From contig CP087208.1 of the NCBI GenBank assembly GCA_020912385.1, positions 992,001-1,056,000 on the forward strand: a DNA stretch of 64,000 nt. Direction: 5' to 3'. Of this stretch, positions 1-10,300 are shown piece after piece. This DNA is from Neofusicoccum parvum. Taxonomy: Eukaryota > Ascomycota > Dothideomycetes > Botryosphaeriales > Botryosphaeriaceae. Position numbers and translations under genes: made by a program. How positions within the stretch are numbered: position 1 is the stretch's first letter; each line of letters starts with the position of its first letter. The notes below the pieces were generated by a model, which was not told the DNA's origin, made no database searches, and was given only the letters and a program-made list of their open reading frames with translations.

Positions 1-42
1 TCGTAAGCAAGATCATGTACAGTTCTTTACAGTCCGTGCCAG

Positions 43-1473
43 CTAGCTCGAGTCGGGGCTCAGCATGTGCTTGAATTTTTCAATCTGGGATAAAGTTAGG
101 ATGTTCGGATTACACGCGGCTACGAAGGTTCGACTCACTTTCGTGGAGAGATACTTCTCCACCTCTTCACTGCCCTTCTGGCCCTTCTTCCATGCCAGAG
201 GGACCATGGCCACTCTCTCTTTCACAACGACCTCTCTGTTCGGACCTTCTACCGCGGCGACCTTGTCCGGGTTGTTCGTGAGAAGCCTAATGCCCTCGTC
301 GCCGCCGAGTCCCAGATCAACGAGCATTGCTGTCGCAAGACCATAACTCCTCGCGTCCGCTGGATGCCGCAGCAAGAGGTTTGCTTCGTACGTGTCGTTG
401 CCCAGATCCTGCAAGTTGTACGCCTTGAGCTTCTCCGCGAGCCCAATGCCGCGGCCCTCCTGGCGCAGGTAGACAATGACACCGCCGCCCGAGTTCGGCA
501 GGCTCATCAGGCGCGCCGCCTCGTCCAGCTGCTCGCCGCAGTCGCAGCGCGCGCTCCACACCGTCTCGCCGGTGTAGCACTCGGAGTGGATGCGCACCAG
601 CGGGCTCCTCTCGGCCAGCGCGCCGGCGGCGGTCGCCACGCCGTCCTCGTGCCTGATCTGCTCGACGCGGCTGCTCGTGCGGCCCGGGTACAGGCGGCCG
701 ACGTAGGCGCCGCGGATCATGCGGTCGCGCTCCGTCTCGCCGGGGCGCGGGGCGTCGAGCGAGCGCGAGCGGATGCTGTTGCCGAACACGATGGCCAGGT
801 GCTCCTTGCTGTCCAGCGAGTTGGTGTAGACGTGCAGGAACATCTCCTGCCCCGTCGTCGTCGGGATGCGCGCCCGCACCACGCACGACACCTCCGGCAG
901 CGTCTCCACCAGCGCCGGCCGCTCCGCCGCCCCTGCCGCCTGCGCCGCGCCGCCGTGGCTCACGGGCACCGACGCGGCCTCTCGGCTCAGCGCGGGTGTG
1001 GTCCGCCCGCCCGGCGTCGAGGGCGGGGTGAAGGCGGGCGAGATGATGGACGGCGGCGGCGGGTGGTGCGCCTCGTCATGGCGGCCGTTCGCGGCGGGCG
1101 CGCCGTCGAGCTGCGCCTGGGCGGGGTCGAGCTGGAACTCGGAGACGTTGCGCGAGGGTCGTGGGCGGTCCGCGGCGGCGTCCGCGTGCTGCGGGGAGTG
1201 ATGCGGCGGGAAGGCGGGCGATGCGTGGGCTGGCAGGCTGCCGGACATGGCGGCGAGGACGGGGCTCTGCGCGCGTTTGCAGCCGGGAGTCGAATTGGAG
1301 GGAATCGGGGTCGGGGTATCGTGCGCGAAGACTAGGAGAGGTGCAGCGCCAATTGGGTCATATCTACAGTCGTCGGGAGCGGATGGAGGAGAAATGTCAG
1401 CGAGGGTATGACTGCGAGGCGCCCGGGGCCGAGGGGACACATGGAGGCCGGGCCGTGCGATTATCGGAACCAT
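43..1473 (-). CDS. RIB1: GTP cyclohydrolase II
   Basis: Catalyses the first committed step of riboflavin synthesis, converting GTP to 2,5-diamino-6-ribosylamino-pyrimidinone phosphate with release of formate and pyrophosphate. The 476-residue frame has no intron. The zinc signature C-x10-C-x-C is visible around residues 298-312 ([15 protein letters not shown]), followed by the catalytic region RQEGRGIGL near residue 338 and the closing LTNNPDK region typical of RibA. The first ~200 residues are Pro/Ser/Ala-rich, have no recognisable domain and are longer than in bacterial RibA. A second in-frame ATG at 1248 (residue 76, MSGSLPAH) would give a 401-residue protein; I cannot decide between the two starts. 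The catalytic assignment is secure. Nothing links it to the neighbouring LPMO genes. Confidence 0.95.
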   Translation of the reverse strand: MVPIIARPGLHVSPRPRAPRSHTLADISPPSAPDDCRYDPIGAAPLLVFAHDTPTPIPSNSTPGCKRAQSPVLAAMSGSLPAHASPAFPPHHSPQHADAAADRPRPSRNVSEFQLDPAQAQLDGAPAANGRHDEAHHPPPPSIISPAFTPPSTPGGRTTPALSREAASVPVSHGGAAQAAGAAERPALVETLPEVSCVVRARIPTTTGQEMFLHVYTNSLDSKEHLAIVFGNSIRSRSLDAPRPGETERDRMIRGAYVGRLYPGRTSSRVEQIRHEDGVATAAGALAERSPLVRIHSECYTGETVWSARCDCGEQLDEAARLMSLPNSGGGVIVYLRQEGRGIGLAEKLKAYNLQDLGNDTYEANLLLRHPADARSYGLATAMLVDLGLGGDEGIRLLTNNPDKVAAVEGPNREVVVKERVAMVPLAWKKGQKGSEEVEKYLSTKVSRTFVAACNPNILTLSQIEKFKHMLSPDSS

Positions 1474-2783
1474 AAGTAAGCACGCAACTGAATGGCATAA
1501 TCAGCCAGCCGCCTTCCGTTCCCGCCGGCCTTTCCACCGTCTTCTTCCGCCGTCGAGCCCCCGCGCACCACCCGCCAACACCTGTGCGAGCCCTCGCGAC
1601 GCCTGCATCCTGCGTCGGGAGAGCTAACGTCAGCCCTACAGCCAGGCACGCGCCGGGGTGCCGTCCCCGCCATGCGACACGCCCTGGTCTCACGCCTGCA
1701 CCCTTCGAGATCCCTTCCGCCGCCTCGGAAACGACATGGGGCTCCGGTACGAGAATGCTGCCGCCTCTCACCATCCACGAATTTATGCAAGCTCTTGTAC
1801 AGACCTTCTGGAGCACTCACAGCAGAGCATTGCTGCAGCCGCGAAATGGTGAAATGGCCCGCAGTCTCTCTACACCATTTCTACCTGATGCAGGGTTGAT
1901 GCATCGGGAACTGCTATCGTCATGCAGATGCACAGTGCTTCGAAACCCACACTAGAGCTGCCCGGATGAATGCTTCGACTACTGACTCAGCCTCGGCTGT
2001 TAGAGATAGCACGCAAATCATCGAATGCGGCAGCCTTCTTCTTGCTTAATTTTAGCAAATAAAGCATGCCCCAGAGCTCGAAATGATGTATGCAAGCCTG
2101 CGGCGAGGTAGGCGGCTCTATCCCAGTTCAGCTCCTCACTGCTTGTCTTGGATGTGCCGCTCGGCATGCTCCCAGGATACCTTCGGATGTCGAGTATCCC
2201 CCTTTGCTGGCCAAACAACGAAAGCACATATGTCTGGACGGATCTTAATACGCTATCACCATCTGCTTATCCAGCATTTGCCGAGTACCAGAATATCACC
2301 CCACCTGTGGAGGGACTTGCTGATACCGGGACGACCTTCTGAGCTCTGTTGCTCTTTACATCCGGACCAGACCGCACATTTCTTCAACAATACAGAGGGC
2401 CTGCTGCAGTCTTCGACGCCCGTGTGGCTTGTGTGAGACCAAGTTTCGTGCATGCACTTCTCGTCACGAGCGCTTTAGTCAAGATCATCTCCGGGAACAC
2501 GACTCCTTCAAAAGACTGTCACTCTTCTAAATTTCCTTTCTAAGGCTAAGAGGAAGCCTGACTGACAGAGCATAATTATTATCAAAGCTTCTGAATGATC
2601 ATGAGTACGGAAATCTGGATTCTTGATATTCATGTGATACATAAATCTGCGTCGGTAGTCATAAAGCTCATTGCGAAACCAAGGACAGATTTTCGGAGGA
2701 AAGATGACACGCTACAAACGTTTAACGTCAAGGCCAGTGAGACGAGAATTCCAGCTCAATCCGCTCCCCGGAAAGGGCACACA
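1474..2783. other. Intergenic, no gene seen
   Basis: Upstream of the GTP cyclohydrolase gene and downstream of the first AA11 gene. The open frames are short and show no family resemblance. At 1962-1976 it carries one copy of the dispersed TCCGGATGAATGCTT-like motif (here CCGGATGAATGCTTC). The right half is richer in A/T than the genes. Confidence 0.6.
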
Positions 2784-4055
2784 TCAGGCATGGAATTGAC
2801 GCCGTCCAGACAAACGACCATTCGAATGAAGATGCGAGCGCCTCTGAACAATCTCCTCCGCGGCCCGAACCTTCTTCTCTGCCTTGATGCTCCCGTTCTC
2901 ACAGACCGTTCCGGCAGCAACTGCCTGCCACACAACAGTGCCCCAGTTGCAGAGTCCGAACTGGGAGGTGCCATTACACACCAGCTCCCCGCTGTTTGCA
3001 GAATTGCACGGGTTGCTGGAGCCGCTGATCGACGTAGCAGCAGCAAGTATGTTGACTGGCGTGACAGCGAGGATCGCGTCGGCAGTGGATGTAGTGAGCG
3101 TGGAAGCGGGAGTCTCGCCAGCGGAATCAGTGGCGAGAATATTGCTGAAAGTGGTCGGTGTTGCCGAAGCGGCAGTCGCAGACAACTCAATGAAATCGCC
3201 GCCAGACCCGGCGTTTGTGGGCTCGGCCGAAACTGAGGCAGCTAGCATCTGTCCCGCAGTTGCGAACGGAGTGAAAGCGTGGGTGACGCTTGTACCGCAG
3301 GCTGTAAGTGTGACCAGGGACCCGGTCCTCGTGTCAGAAGTTTCTTGGTCTGATCCGCCGGTCCAGGAGTAAAACATCTCCCCGGGATTCGGGAACCGTA
3401 GCACTCGATCCGTACCGAAGTCACAAGGTGGTATGTTGCCATTGTCGAGGTAGATGCGCTGGTCAATGCCCAAAGATGCGTCTTGGGTGCTGGGAATGTT
3501 TGCCACCAACATGTCCGGGAGCTTGTTGAATTCTTCGTGGTCGTCGGAGCCGTCGGGGACGTGAATCGGGGCACAGTTCATGTACATCTCGGGGGAGCCA
3601 CTGTGTCTCGGAAACCATGTCCAGGCAAAGACGACGTCTCCCTTCGGTATGTACTCCGGTAGCATGAATGTTTGGTTTTTCGGGGTGACGGCGTTATCAC
3701 TCGGACAGCCTCCTTCGATAGAAGTGAAGACTTTGAATACGGACTCTCGGGAGGGCTTCTCGTCAAGCGTGATGCTGAGCTGGCAGGAGCCTCCGTCATG
3801 AGGGGCGGCATTCGAGTCGAACGAAAGATCGTATGCCTGGGAGACGTGGAGTGTGTTCGAAGAACGATGCTCATCCGTAATTGTGAAGTCGTTGGTGTTA
3901 CAGGGATAGTTCGATGTGGTCAGAGGCGACCGACCCTCATACTGCTGCATTCGAGCTTTATCGAACGGGACAGGCCAGGTCATAGCAACATGTCCCATAG
4001 CTGAGGGTATGATCGCAAGGATTATTGAAGCCCAACCGACCATTTTCGAAGGCAT
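2784..4055 (-). CDS. AA11 lytic polysaccharide monooxygenase with C-terminal Cys-rich module
   Basis: Secreted copper enzyme predicted to cleave chitin oxidatively. The chosen ATG at 4055 (an alternative lies at 4043) gives 423 residues. A signal peptide of about 21 residues ends in SAMG, so the mature protein begins with His (HVAMTWPVP), as LPMOs require for the copper histidine brace. The second brace histidine is visible at mature position 65 (APHDGGSC), and the AA11-type EMYMNCA segment carries the axial tyrosine region. After the ~200-residue catalytic domain comes a Ser/Thr/Ala-rich linker. A C-terminal Cys-containing module of about 50 residues follows (GELVCNG ... GTVVWQAVAAGTVCENG); it resembles the X278 chitin-binding module of known AA11 enzymes, and this part is inferred from memory of the family. 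The frame is open further upstream, but only this start gives a signal peptide directly before the His. A paralogue lies 1.2 kb away on the same strand. Confidence 0.9.
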   Translation of the reverse strand: MPSKMVGWASIILAIIPSAMGHVAMTWPVPFDKARMQQYEGRSPLTTSNYPCNTNDFTITDEHRSSNTLHVSQAYDLSFDSNAAPHDGGSCQLSITLDEKPSRESVFKVFTSIEGGCPSDNAVTPKNQTFMLPEYIPKGDVVFAWTWFPRHSGSPEMYMNCAPIHVPDGSDDHEEFNKLPDMLVANIPSTQDASLGIDQRIYLDNGNIPPCDFGTDRVLRFPNPGEMFYSWTGGSDQETSDTRTGSLVTLTACGTSVTHAFTPFATAGQMLAASVSAEPTNAGSGGDFIELSATAASATPTTFSNILATDSAGETPASTLTTSTADAILAVTPVNILAAATSISGSSNPCNSANSGELVCNGTSQFGLCNWGTVVWQAVAAGTVCENGSIKAEKKVRAAEEIVQRRSHLHSNGRLSGRRQFHA

Positions 4056-5264
4056 GTTGAGGCTTCGGTCTGAATACAGTAGATGGATGAATGCGGATTG
4101 GCGAAAAGAAAACAAGAGAGCTAGGCCGGCTAGAGAATGGGATTCTAACGCAGGTGAAGAAACAATAAAGATTGTGTGGATATCAAATCCGGGCAAAAGA
4201 GATGACTTGTGGTGAAGTGAGTGCAAACGAGACGGAGCATGAAGCTGCTGCGCTTAAGTACCTGAAGAATCAAGCCTCGGAAAGAAACAGGATAGCACGG
4301 GCATTCTTAGCCGCCGCCCAAGCTCCAGAGCCGCCGCGGCGTAGTTGTTGCTGTGCCGCAGCGGCTCGACCAGCTGCCTCTTCCGCCTTCCGCAGTCTCT
4401 TCTCCCACGAGACATACCAGGCACGCGCACATGCGGCTGTAGAGATCGCCGTCTTTGAGACAGTCGAAACCGCTCTCGACCGTCCGCTTCTCACACATCA
4501 CGGCACCCGCTTCGCCGTCGTCTCCGCCCGCGACATCTACTTTTGCCCTCGCACCACGAGACGTCGACTTACCTACCGATGGTCGGACCAATTCGCCGCC
4601 CCGTGCCTAACTGAATGATTGGTGTCTGCTCTCTAACCCTTCTCCAAGCGGGGTGGTGAGAAGTGAAGGAAGCTAAGCGCGGCGTGCGGCGCAGCGGCCC
4701 AGCCCGACGGACGGCAGCCGTGCGCGCGCGTGGGTGCACCTGCATCAAGCACCCTGGTCGCCCGGTTCGCCGGCGCTTAGGGTGCTGGTGACGTGAATAT
4801 CTCGGGTATTTCGGGCGTTGCTATGTTCTCTTACTTATTTTTACCGCCCGGTGTTCTTTGCCTGGTGATCGCTGCGAAAGTGGGATGCGTCTGGAGTGAG
4901 CACCCTTATCCTTTATTTTGTCCCTTCCGCGTCAACACAGATAGCTCGCGAAGTACTTGCTCGAAAGCTCCGTCATCGAGACTGATTTCAAGATATAGAT
5001 TTTTCCTGCCGATGGTATCCAGCCATTGGCTCAATTTCAGCATTCTATAGCTTCTTTGCCTCTTCCAGCGAGAACCGGGGAACAAAGCAGTATCCAGAAG
5101 CTGAACAAGCGACTACACACACTTTTTACACTGAAGCCTCTAATACTAAGCGGGAAGTTTGAAAAAGGAGCATTCAAGTTGGCTGGGCTGCCAGAGCGCT
5201 TCACGATGCTCAAGTCTACAGCAGCCAAACGTGATAGATGATGCAATTCAATGTGAGCCCTATC
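4056..5264. other. Intergenic between the two AA11 genes
   Basis: Contains the promoter of the first AA11 gene. A minus-strand frame at 4307-4591 contains a short Cys-containing stretch (MCEKRTVESGFDC) but I could not build a convincing gene from it. From about 4790 to 5260 the sequence is A/T-rich with nothing recognisable. Confidence 0.55.
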
Positions 5265-6248
5265 TTAGCTTCTGAGCGGGCTATACTTGAACCTCTCCGC
5301 GAATCTCGGTAGAAGTCTCTTCACGACATACACCATCCCACCCACCAACCCCACCACCCCCAGAACCTTCACCGGCTCAGCAAACAGCCCACCTCCCTCA
5401 CCGTCCACCTCCCAATACCCCTCCGGCCCGACCCCCCACACGCCACACTCCCCCTCCGGCGCCACGAGCGGCCAGCCGTACGGATTCTCGCCGTACGCGA
5501 CGCTCCTCCCGGGGCTCGGCACCTTCAGGATGGCGTTCCAGTTCCCGCCGGCGCCCTGCCTCCGCCTGCACCGGGGCATGCGGCCCTCCCCGGCGATGAG
5601 GTCCCACTGCCTCCTCCCCACCTCCTCCTGCTCCACCACGCCCACACCGCCCTCATCGCCGACCCCCAGGTTCGCCACCAGCGCGTCGGGCAGCGCCCAG
5701 AACGCGTCCATGGCGGGGCTGCCCCGGTCCAGGCCGCCGACGACCTCGACGGGCGCGCAGTTCATGTACATCTCCGGGGCGCCGCTGGCGACGGGCCACC
5801 AGGAGAGGGCCAGCACGGCGGGGCCGGCCGGCACGGCGGCGGCCGGCAGCGCGAAGGTCTGGTTGCGGGCGTCGAAGTCGTTGTCGACGCCGGGGCAGCC
5901 GCCCAGGATGGTGTGGAAGACCTTGAACACCGACGCGTTGGTGGGCGCCGCGTCCAGCGTGAGCGACAGCTGGCACGCGCCGCCGTGGTGCACCGCCGCC
6001 GTCGGGTGGAACGACAGCGCGTAGGGCGTGTCGACCCGGAGCGTGTTGGTGGCCAGGTGGTCGTCGCCCGAGAGCGCGTACGTCTGCAGCTTGCACGGGT
6101 ACTCGGACGTGTGGTTGAGCGGCCCGCGCGCGTCGACGAGGGCGGCTGCGTCGTAGGGCCGCGGCCAGGAGAGGCACATGTGGGCGTGCGTGGAGGGGAT
6201 GAGGGTGGAGAGGAGCATGGGGAGGAGCATCGTTGCGGCTGAAGACAT
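5265..6248 (-). CDS. AA11-like lytic polysaccharide monooxygenase with C-terminal membrane anchor
   Basis: Second AA11-family copper oxygenase, 327 residues from the ATG at 6248. A signal peptide of about 22 residues ends THA, leaving His as the mature N-terminus (HMCLSWPRP). The second brace histidine is in VHHGGACQL (residue 87), aligned with HDGG of the neighbour, and GGCPG and EMYMNCAP are conserved. Unlike its neighbour it has no long Ser/Thr linker or Cys-rich module. It ends with a hydrophobic stretch of about 17 residues (VKVLGVVGLVGGMVYVV) followed by a basic tail of about 18 residues, as in a type I membrane protein rather than a GPI signal. This suggests a copper oxygenase held at the plasma membrane or wall interface. 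Whether the substrate is chitin is inferred only from family membership. GC content at third positions is very high compared with the first AA11 gene. Confidence 0.87.
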   Translation of the reverse strand: MSSAATMLLPMLLSTLIPSTHAHMCLSWPRPYDAAALVDARGPLNHTSEYPCKLQTYALSGDDHLATNTLRVDTPYALSFHPTAAVHHGGACQLSLTLDAAPTNASVFKVFHTILGGCPGVDNDFDARNQTFALPAAAVPAGPAVLALSWWPVASGAPEMYMNCAPVEVVGGLDRGSPAMDAFWALPDALVANLGVGDEGGVGVVEQEEVGRRQWDLIAGEGRMPRCRRRQGAGGNWNAILKVPSPGRSVAYGENPYGWPLVAPEGECGVWGVGPEGYWEVDGEGGGLFAEPVKVLGVVGLVGGMVYVVKRLLPRFAERFKYSPLRS

Positions 6249-7335
6249 GGCTGCTTGGTGTCTGGGGCCTGCGGATTGAAGCTGAGATATCGCGGCCGTG
6301 AGAAGAGCGTATATGCTGAGCTCTGCCTGCAGAACTGTGACTGAGGTTCGCAACCACCAACGCCTCGGGAGAGAGATAGGGAAATAAGAGACACGAAGTA
6401 GGACGTCCAACCCGATGAAACAAGCAACGACCAAACACGAACGAACCCGGGAAGGCCGAGCAATCCAGACTCGCGGTACCGGTCTCTAAAGGCGAGATTA
6501 GGCACTAGCCCGGCAGAGCCCCCATGCAGCGTCGCCTACTAGCACGCCAGCTAGGTTAATTAGATAGATAGAACGAGACTTGCCGGAGAAACCTGCCTCT
6601 CTGATTGGCCACAAGACATGGCAGCGGCCCTGAGTCGCAAGATACGGTGCTTGGCCGCCTCAAATCATGGCATGATGGTTGAGCGAGGCGCTGAAACAGC
6701 GGTACGGAGTGCGGAAAACGCGTCGGAGCAGCTGGGATAGGAAATAGTGTCCTTCACCTCAGGCACCGAGAAGGAAGCTGGCCGCCCATCTGACTCACCC
6801 GGCCGTCAAAACCACAGCTCGACCGGAAGCGCGCGGCACCGACGAGTCAGCCAAGTCGGCCGCGGCGAGAAAGTCGCCTTCAGCTTCACCGCCGGGGAGC
6901 ACTTATTTCTCGTCAAAAGGCCCCGAGGGCTTGCTCAGAACCTCCTTCCATTTCTTGCACTACCTACAAACAAAATCAACTCCTCATCCTTCTCGTCTCC
7001 CTCCCACCGCTCCAACAAAAGGCCCGTGCGGATCCAAAGATGCCGCCTTTTCCAGCTGCGCCAGGAATCCAAAGAAGTATATGACATGCTCCCATGATAC
7101 CCTTCGCCTCGCACACCCCGGTTACCTGTCTATTGTATGAACGAGAAGAATCTCTGCCCCCCATGCACACCCCCCCTTATGCAATCGAAATATGAATCCC
7201 TTCGCCGAATAACGCCGTGAAATGCTAACAGAAACAGAATGATTTACGAGAAGACCGCAAACGACAGGTGGCCAGAAATTAGACAATAGCGACTCCAGCC
7301 GACTAGCACTCCTGAGCGCCCTCAACGCTGGACCA
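6249..7335. other. Intergenic, no gene seen
   Basis: Promoter side of the second AA11 gene and 3' side of the FMP27 gene. Open frames here are short and unlike any family I know. Confidence 0.6.
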
Positions 7336-10300
7336 TCACTTGCTCGACGGGCTCTGTTGACCCAGCGACTTCATGAACTTCTTCCCCAGAAGCAGCCTGC
7401 TCTTCATGCGATTGCTTTCCTCAGGGTCCTCTGCTGCCGGTTCCTTGTCTCGAGAGCGGTAGCTCATTGCCGTGATGGCGCGATGCAGCGTATTCGGCCC
7501 TTGCCTGATGCTCGCTGTATCCCTGTCATCAACTTGCGAGATCTCGTCCGCAAAAGTCACCGGCTCCTCCAAGATGGCGCTGCCTCCCGTCCCGTTGCCT
7601 GAACCAGCCGTCCACGTTGTGCCTGTGACGCTGCGCGCGCTGGAGCTGAACGAGTCGGCGTGGCTGAACTGGCTTTCACGCCCAGAGGTAAAGCTGCGAC
7701 GTGGTTCATCGGGCGTGGACGTGTCCGCAGGGCTGCGGTCGCGCGAGCTGTCCTTGTCACTCGTCGTTGTCGACGCGTCGCCACTGGTGTTGAGCAGGAT
7801 GGACGGATTGGTGATCTGCTTGAACCGGCCCTTGTCCTTGGGCCGATGGAATTTGTTGTTGAGGATGGCGCCCGTGTGCGAAATCAGTGCGCGGATGACG
7901 TCCTTCTTGAGCGCAAGAGCAAGGTCCAGATTCGACCACGTCTTATTGCGGTACTCGATGGTTGGCATGCGGAAGACGAGATCGTGAAGGTCCTCAACGT
8001 TTCGGTTGCCCTTGCCCTTGTAGCTGAGACAGAGAACCATGCTGGGGATCTTGATGTACGCGAACGTCATGTAGTTTGACGCGCGGTTCATCATCTGGTT
8101 GATGTCGTCTGCCTCTGACCTCTCTTTCCTCGTCGAGCTTGGCGTGCGCGCAATCGCGAATCGATTCTTTGACTTTTCGTCGCTCATGCCGCTCAACTTT
8201 GTTGCAGAAGACCGACGGCTCGAAGGACGTGCACTGGCAATCGTCAGAGTATCCGACGAATCCTTGGTGCCAGCCGAAGTATGTAGGTTTCTGAACAGAC
8301 TTGTGCCAGTTCGGCTGGAAGCGTCAAACATCTTGAAAGAACCGAGATCGAGGTGGCCGCTAGCATTGCCCTTCCGCGACGACAGACCTGACGATGATTT
8401 CGGACGGCTTTGGTCGGGCAGGGTAAGTGTCGGCTGCAAGCGTAACTCCAAAGCTCCAGGGCCCGATCCATCAATTGAAGCCCGGTGAGAGTGAATGCTG
8501 GTGACCTCAGGAGAAGCCTGGCCAACGGGTGACTCTCCCTCACCGCCCTCGGCCTCGCCCTCTTCATCTTGCGCCGGAAGCATTTGCTTGACCATGAAAG
8601 GAGAGAAGCCGCCGTTCTCAAAGGCATTGGAACCCACGCCAGGGAAAATGTACTCGAAGAGCTTCTTGCCGATTTCACGTTCAAGTTGGACCTTTAGAGG
8701 GAAAAGGTTGACCTCGAAGTGGTCCATGACCGGAATACCGGCAATGGCCTCGAGCATGTACCAGTGGACGCGGAGCATCTTGGTATCTCTGCCTTCAACA
8801 AAAGCACCTTTCTCATCCAGGTATGGCGCAATCATCTCGGGATACATCGCGTCTGGTAGCAAGTTCAAACCGTGGATGCGCTCGATCTCCATTGAGTTGA
8901 GGTTTGAGCCGTCGCTGTTGTCTGTTCGGTCGAAAGATGCGTTTCCGAGTTGGAATTCCGCGAGAGATTCGTTGCCTTCACGGACCAAGTGCCATACAAT
9001 CTCAGAGGCAGTGATGAGGTAACGAAGCAAACCGGTAGGCTGCGCAGCCTCTGCAGCACGGTCATCACTCTTGCGCTGGGAGGTGGTAATGGCCTTCATC
9101 ATGAAGAACAACTCCTCCTCGTTCTCAGACAAGGTCCTTTCAAGCTCGATGCGGTTCTTCCAGCCTTCTCTGTCGAGATACTGTTCGTGAATCTGGAAGC
9201 GATTCTTGATTTCCTCGAGCTGGTGGATTCTTTCCTGAAGAGAGACAACGAGCTCCGGCGCCCCGTTGAGGTCACTGAAGTCAGATGCGAGCATGATCTT
9301 CTCCAGCTTCTCGCTCCGTTGCCTCTCAAGAGGTTCGCTGTAGAGAAGTAGGTCCAGGACGATGATGTACATGGCGTAGTACTGCATGGAGTCGCAGACA
9401 GCACGAACGTGGGGGAATTCCACCCAAAGATGGTCAACCCGACTCTCCGCACTGTCAGGACAGTTCGCATGCGCGTTGTCCTCACCGCTGATGTCATCGT
9501 TGTACTTGAGGCGGAGCGTGTTGAACTTGTCGTATCTCAAGCTTGCCGAAGTCCTCTGCACCACCCTCGAGAAACCGTAAGGATTGGTGTCGAACTCGAA
9601 CATGACCTCGAATGGCACCCATGGTGGCCACGATGTTCCAGCAGCGGCTCCGTAGCGGTTGCCGGAGTACATGTGCAGATACTCCGTGGAGAACGTCTTC
9701 GTGCTGGTAACGAAGATCTGCAAGCTATCCATGGCAGCAGAGAAGCGACGCTGCACCAGACCGCTCACGTCGTCCTCGACTCTGTCCTTGTCCATGACTT
9801 CGATGACCTTGAGCTGCATGCCCTTGGCGGTGACCAAAACAGCCGACTTGGGATTTTTCTCACTCTGCAGCTGGATCTGCGGAGCAATGAGGCGAACATG
9901 GTAAGCGTTTTGGGCCATGAATTCTTGGGCAATATCCTCGTTGGCATTATCTGCATTCGGCTTCGGTGCCTCTTCACCCACCATGTCAGGGTCGTTCGCA
10001 TTGACAAACTTCTTGCCGTCATCAAGCAATTGTTGAATGCGGTCTTTGACGTCAATGTCGTCATCGGCCTGAGGCGATAGAGGCGTCGACATCGTGCGCG
10101 GCCTGGCGCCAGGTGATGGAGGAGGCTCCTTGGCTTTGTTTTGCTCGTCTACGATGTCAAGAATAAATTTGACTGCCCTTCTCGACATGTAGTAAACGAA
10201 ACCGCGCCGCTGGCTGACTTGGTGGATGTAGCGAAGAATGATATTTCTGAGCGCATTGTTCCACTTGACCTGGGCGTTGTGAATGACGAAACGGTTGTTG

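Noticed and set aside
4307..4591. Possible small Cys-containing protein on the minus strand
   Set aside because: Short stretch with several Cys and GT-like donors, but no acceptor and reading frame gave a coherent protein and the spacing does not match a twin-Cx9C motif.
5287..6024. Long frame antisense to the second AA11 gene
   Set aside because: Shadow of the GC-rich coding strand; the opposite strand has a full enzyme with signal peptide and active site.
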